A stretch of 64,000 nucleotides of DNA, taken from NCBI GenBank assembly GCA_947258565.1, contig CAMYJB010000015.1, positions 118,117-182,116 on the forward strand, in the 5' to 3' direction. Numbering within the stretch: the first letter of the stretch is position 1; every line of letters starts with the position of its first letter. Shown here in pieces: positions 61,911 through 64,000 of this stretch. The stretch is from an uncultured Woeseiaceae bacterium. Lineage in GTDB: Bacteria; Pseudomonadota; Gammaproteobacteria; Steroidobacterales; Woeseiaceae. The position numbers were made by a program, and so were the translations under genes. The notes beneath the pieces were generated by a model. That model made no database searches, was not told the origin of the DNA, and worked only from the letters and a program-made list of their open reading frames with translations.

Positions 61911-62029
61911 CCCAGGGAACTGAATACCAACGTCGAGCGCAACTGGAGATGGCTGCCTGGAATGTCCTGCAAACAGAAATCTCGTATCAGATAAAGATAT
62001 CTGCTCCGGTCAAACCTGCACCGTTTTGA
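61835..62029 (+). pseudogene. IS110-family transposase remnant (C-terminal end)
   Basis: In the frame through 61859 the sequence reads AAVALANKNVRTAWAMVTQG and then TEYQRRAQLEMAAWNVLQTE, ending at TGA 62027-62029. The ALANKN-RxAWAM pattern is the conserved end of IS110-family transposases (Transposase_20 region). The rest of the transposase is missing, so the element is dead. It marks past IS activity in the accessory end of the window. Confidence 0.7.
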
Positions 62030-62231
62030 GGCCCTAGAGCCCACTGATCCTTAGAGGCACCGGATTGCGCATACATAGAGGGCCCGGAGATAGCGTCTCC
62101 ACGCAGAGGCCGAATATACAAACGCGTCTGAACCCTGATCGAAGAATCTGTCTGCTAGACTGGGGGAGTCCATATACAAGCAGCCGTTCGGCTTGTTTAC
62201 TTAGACCGACAAAATTACGTACATCTCAGAA
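62030..62231. other. Non-coding flank of the IS remnant
   Basis: About 200 bases of less GC-rich sequence with no convincing frame. It may include the 3' non-coding end of the IS110-type element. An imperfect inverted pair, AAGCAGCCG and CGGCTTG near 62179-62200, is the only local structure noted. Confidence 0.35.
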
Positions 62232-62259
62232 TTGACGTCGCTTTTCTGTTAGAGAAAAT
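62232..62259 (+). promoter_or_regulatory. Predicted promoter of the riboswitch gene
   Basis: TTGACG (62232-62237) and GAAAAT (62254-62259) are separated by 16 bases. Transcription would begin near 62266, exactly at the 5' edge of the riboswitch aptamer. Confidence 0.55.
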
Positions 62260-62265
62260 GCTCAG

Positions 62266-62366
62266 TTGACAAAGGCAAATCTGCCGAAAGGCGGAGACGC
62301 AAAGCCACGGGTCCTCGCTTCCTCCGCGACGTCCTTTCGCCGTGAAGTACCCAAGATCGCCGGGCT
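62266..62366 (+). ncRNA. Cyclic di-GMP-I riboswitch (GEMM)
   Basis: The aptamer hallmarks are in order: AAAGGCAAA, the stem TCTGCC-GAAA-GGCGGA with its GAAA tetraloop, the highly conserved GACGCAAAGCC, a variable arm (ACGGGT to ACCC), and AAGATCGCCGGGC closing the fold. This is the GEMM consensus. It lies in the 5' leader of the secreted-protein gene at 62449, about 80 bases before its ATG. The downstream hairpin GGGCTGCC/GGCGGCCC overlaps the end of the aptamer and could be the switching element. Confidence 0.9.
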
Positions 62367-62384
62367 GCCGCAATAAAGGCGGCC
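62363..62384 (+). other. Hairpin overlapping the 3' edge of the riboswitch
   Basis: GGGCTGCC and GGCGGCCC pair along eight positions (one G-U) around an AT-rich loop (GCAATAAA). Forming it competes with the end of the aptamer fold. No T-run follows, so it is not a simple terminator; switching between alternative folds is inferred. Confidence 0.5.
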
Positions 62385-62448
62385 CGAACGTCGCCGCCTG
62401 TCGTATACAGAAAAGACTTGGGGAATTGGACCCGTAGGAGGCCAAAAA

Positions 62449-62910
62449 ATGAAGAAAGTGCTCATTTTCGCCTGTATTGCACTTGTGACATCAGTATCGT
62501 TTGCAGGCAACGGTGCTATCCGGCAACAGATTGTCGAAAGCGGTACGGACTATGTCCCGTGTCTCGATGTAACAGTTATGTGGACAGTTATATACAGTGC
62601 GGTTATCCACGAAGTTTGGGACGGTAGTGGTGGTTATCACTCGATTGGAAACGTCAGATGGACCGGAGAATACGATGCCGAGGGATCGGATATGAGCTGG
62701 TCGTCTCGCGGTGCTGGCCCTCTGGTATTGAATTTCAATGGCAATAATGAACAAGGCCGGCAGACCTTCCGTTCGAACGAAGTTATCTTCGCCAATGGCG
62801 ATTACCCGGACCTGCATTTCACGTTTGAGTTTTCCGGTACCCAGAATGCCAACGGCGAGTTGGTCACGTTACGCATGCCCTTGGGAACGTTCCGCTGCAT
62901 GCCGAACTGA
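62449..62910 (+). CDS. Secreted protein of unknown function under c-di-GMP riboswitch control
   Basis: This 153-residue protein has a clear signal peptide (MKKVLIFACIALVTSVSFAG) and no recognised domain. The mature part is beta-rich, with many Asn, Gly and Ser residues (FNGNNEQGRQTFRSNEVIFA), and has two cysteines (about 38 and 150) that could form a disulphide linking its ends. GGAGG precedes the ATG and a strong terminator follows the stop. Riboswitch genes of this class are often for adhesins, matrix or surface proteins, which is the likely area of function. Confidence 0.85.
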   Translation: MKKVLIFACIALVTSVSFAGNGAIRQQIVESGTDYVPCLDVTVMWTVIYSAVIHEVWDGSGGYHSIGNVRWTGEYDAEGSDMSWSSRGAGPLVLNFNGNNEQGRQTFRSNEVIFANGDYPDLHFTFEFSGTQNANGELVTLRMPLGTFRCMPN

Positions 62911-62934
62911 TTAATCATTTCGGTTCACCTGATC

Positions 62935-62960
62935 GGCCCGCCTTTGTTGCGGGCCTTTTT
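62935..62960 (+). terminator. Rho-independent terminator
   Basis: GGCCCGC, a seven-base loop (CTTTGTT), GCGGGCC and then TTTTT form a textbook terminator 24 bases after the stop of the 62449 gene. The gene is therefore a single-gene transcript with its own riboswitch. Confidence 0.9.
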
Positions 62961-63149
62961 GCGACCGCATTTGGCCGAACTGAGCCGGTGGCGTCGCATT
63001 GGATCAGCCGGCCGCTTCACCCGTGGGAGCCGTCAGTCGTCTGATTTAAGGTAGTATTTCTGCTGATGACCCGAAGCGGACACACTGGCCAATCCGATGC
63101 TCTTGTCAATTGGCCGCTCTAACAAGTGACTTGGGATAGGTCGTACAAA

Positions 63150-63275
63150 GTGCGCGCTACAACCAAAAGAGCGATTATTTGGACCCTGTTAATCGTCGTT
63201 CTCCTATTGATGGCCTTTGTCGGTTTTGTGATTTGGTTCGAGTGGTGTCTTGGCCCCGGCCCCTGCATCGCCTAG
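63150..63275 (+). CDS. Small membrane protein (41 aa)
   Basis: GTG at 63150 opens a 41-codon frame with one hydrophobic helix (WTLLIVVLLLMAFVGFVIWF), a basic start (MRATTKRA) and a short tail ending CLGPGPCIA with two cysteines. GGGATAGG lies about ten bases upstream. The shape is like known small single-span membrane proteins. No homologue is recognised, so it may be chance. Confidence 0.45.
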   Translation: MRATTKRAIIWTLLIVVLLLMAFVGFVIWFEWCLGPGPCIA

Positions 63276-63374
63276 GCCTGTACTCTCGAACGAAGGGCCG
63301 CTTCTGGCCGTAACCAGCCGCCCAGGCGACTTGAGCTAGAATGACGGCTACTGACCTAAAGGAGACACAGAGAG

Positions 63375-64000
63375 TTGGTAGTTGATCTACAAAAGCTGGG
63401 CGGCATTTCAGCGCTGATCGCGGCGGCGTTATATATAACAGGCTTTGCGTTGTTTCTAACTGTACTCGACCCCTCCGGCTATGATGGGCACGTCCAGCGG
63501 GTCGCATTTCTTACTGAAAATCAAGTCGCGTCCTACATCGCGAACCTACTCATTTACGTGGTGTTTGGCGTAGTGCTCGTCGTCCTGGTGTTAGCGCTGC
63601 ACGCGCGGTTGAAGAGTGGTTCCGAAGCGATCATGCAGACGGCGACGGTCTTCGGCCTTATTTGGTCTGGTCTGGTCATCGCGAGTGGCATGATCGCCAA
63701 TATCGGCAACTCAACTGTCGTTGGCCTCTTCAGCGAAAACCAGGATCAAGCTGTGGCGCTCTGGCTGGCGATAAGCACTGTGCAGGAATCCTTGGGCGGC
63801 GGGAATGAGATCGTAGGGGGATTGTGGGTCTTATTACTAAGTTGGGCAGCGTTGAGGGCAAGCAAGTTGCCAAAGGTGCTCAACTCCCTTGGTGTACTGG
63901 TCGGTCTGGCCGGAATACTGACTGTTGTCCCGGCATTTGATGTGTTAATGGATGTTTTCGGGTTAGGTCAGATCGTGTGGTTTGCATGGCTCGGAATCCT
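63375..64000 (+). CDS. DUF4386-like integral membrane protein, partial (runs off the window)
   Basis: This open frame begins at TTG 63375, ten bases after AAAGGAG, and continues past the window end (208 codons seen). It has at least five hydrophobic segments (for example SALIAAALYITGFALFL, YVVFGVVLVVLVLAL, VFGLIWSGLVIASGMI, GGLWVLLLSWAAL and VLVGLAGILTVVPAF). The NEIVGGLWVLLLSWAALR region resembles DUF4386 membrane proteins of unknown function. Its family assignment is moderate; that it is a real gene is likely. Confidence 0.7.
   Translation, partial: MVVDLQKLGGISALIAAALYITGFALFLTVLDPSGYDGHVQRVAFLTENQVASYIANLLIYVVFGVVLVVLVLALHARLKSGSEAIMQTATVFGLIWSGLVIASGMIANIGNSTVVGLFSENQDQAVALWLAISTVQESLGGGNEIVGGLWVLLLSWAALRASKLPKVLNSLGVLVGLAGILTVVPAFDVLMDVFGLGQIVWFAWLGI

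Noticed and set aside
63175..63507. Minus-strand frame of 110 codons
   Set aside because: It overlaps the start of the membrane protein gene at 63375 and the small protein at 63150, with basic composition and no family features.

Overview
The window looks like the replication-origin region of a GC-rich gammaproteobacterial chromosome. Three things show this: the order rpmH / dnaA / dnaN / recF / gyrB, a parA-parB locus with the complete F1Fo ATP synthase operon and glmU, and a GlnA-DUF4124-NtrB-NtrC block of gammaproteobacterial type. The methylcitrate cycle, the AcuI-like reductase and the many outer-membrane and secreted proteins would fit a marine heterotroph (Woeseia/Chromatiales-like), but that placement is inference. 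No tRNA, rRNA or CRISPR array was seen.

Layout. Positions 1-12.4 kb, mostly minus strand, hold the start of glmU, two outer-membrane beta-barrel genes, atpIBEFHAGDC and parB/parA; one plus-strand gene encodes a degenerate EAL protein. From 12.4 to 28 kb come rsmG, an S9 peptidase, prpBCD, an acuI-like reductase, an MBL hydrolase, cytochrome c4, a DUF945 protein and a complete peptide ABC transporter downstream of mnmG. From 28 to 41.5 kb are mnmG, a TAP-type hydrolase with a NatAB-like ABC exporter, an M16 peptidase pair, mnmE, a hydrolase-OsmC fusion, yidC, rnpA and rpmH. From 41.6 to 48 kb are dnaA, a probable oriC with four DnaA boxes, dnaN, recF (carrying two parS sites) and gyrB. From 48 to 54 kb are a membrane-anchored GST, a lipoprotein and glyQ-glyS-gmhB-plsC. 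From 54 to 59 kb lies the nitrogen block, with a sigma54/NtrC-type promoter before glnA. The last 5 kb are accessory: a di-haem peroxidase-like lipoprotein, an IS110-type transposase remnant, a c-di-GMP-I riboswitch before a secreted protein, and small membrane proteins.

How the genes fit together. Genes left of 41.5 kb are mostly on the minus strand and the core genes to the right on the plus strand, as expected for replication outward from the dnaA-dnaN spacer. ParA and ParB would act on the parS sites found in recF. The usual mnmE-mnmG-rsmG-parA-parB-atp order is kept but opened by two blocks of metabolic and envelope genes, so rsmG-parA-parB now appear to sit at the end of a propionate-catabolism transcript. 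NtrB/NtrC should control glnA through the sites upstream of it.

Points most worth checking: glmU and rsmG seem to start at CTG and ntrB has no visible normal start; two perfect hairpins of 29 and 36 bp share a covarying base pair; a 32-bp perfect palindrome sits just after the predicted prp promoter; and a c-di-GMP riboswitch controls an unknown secreted protein.
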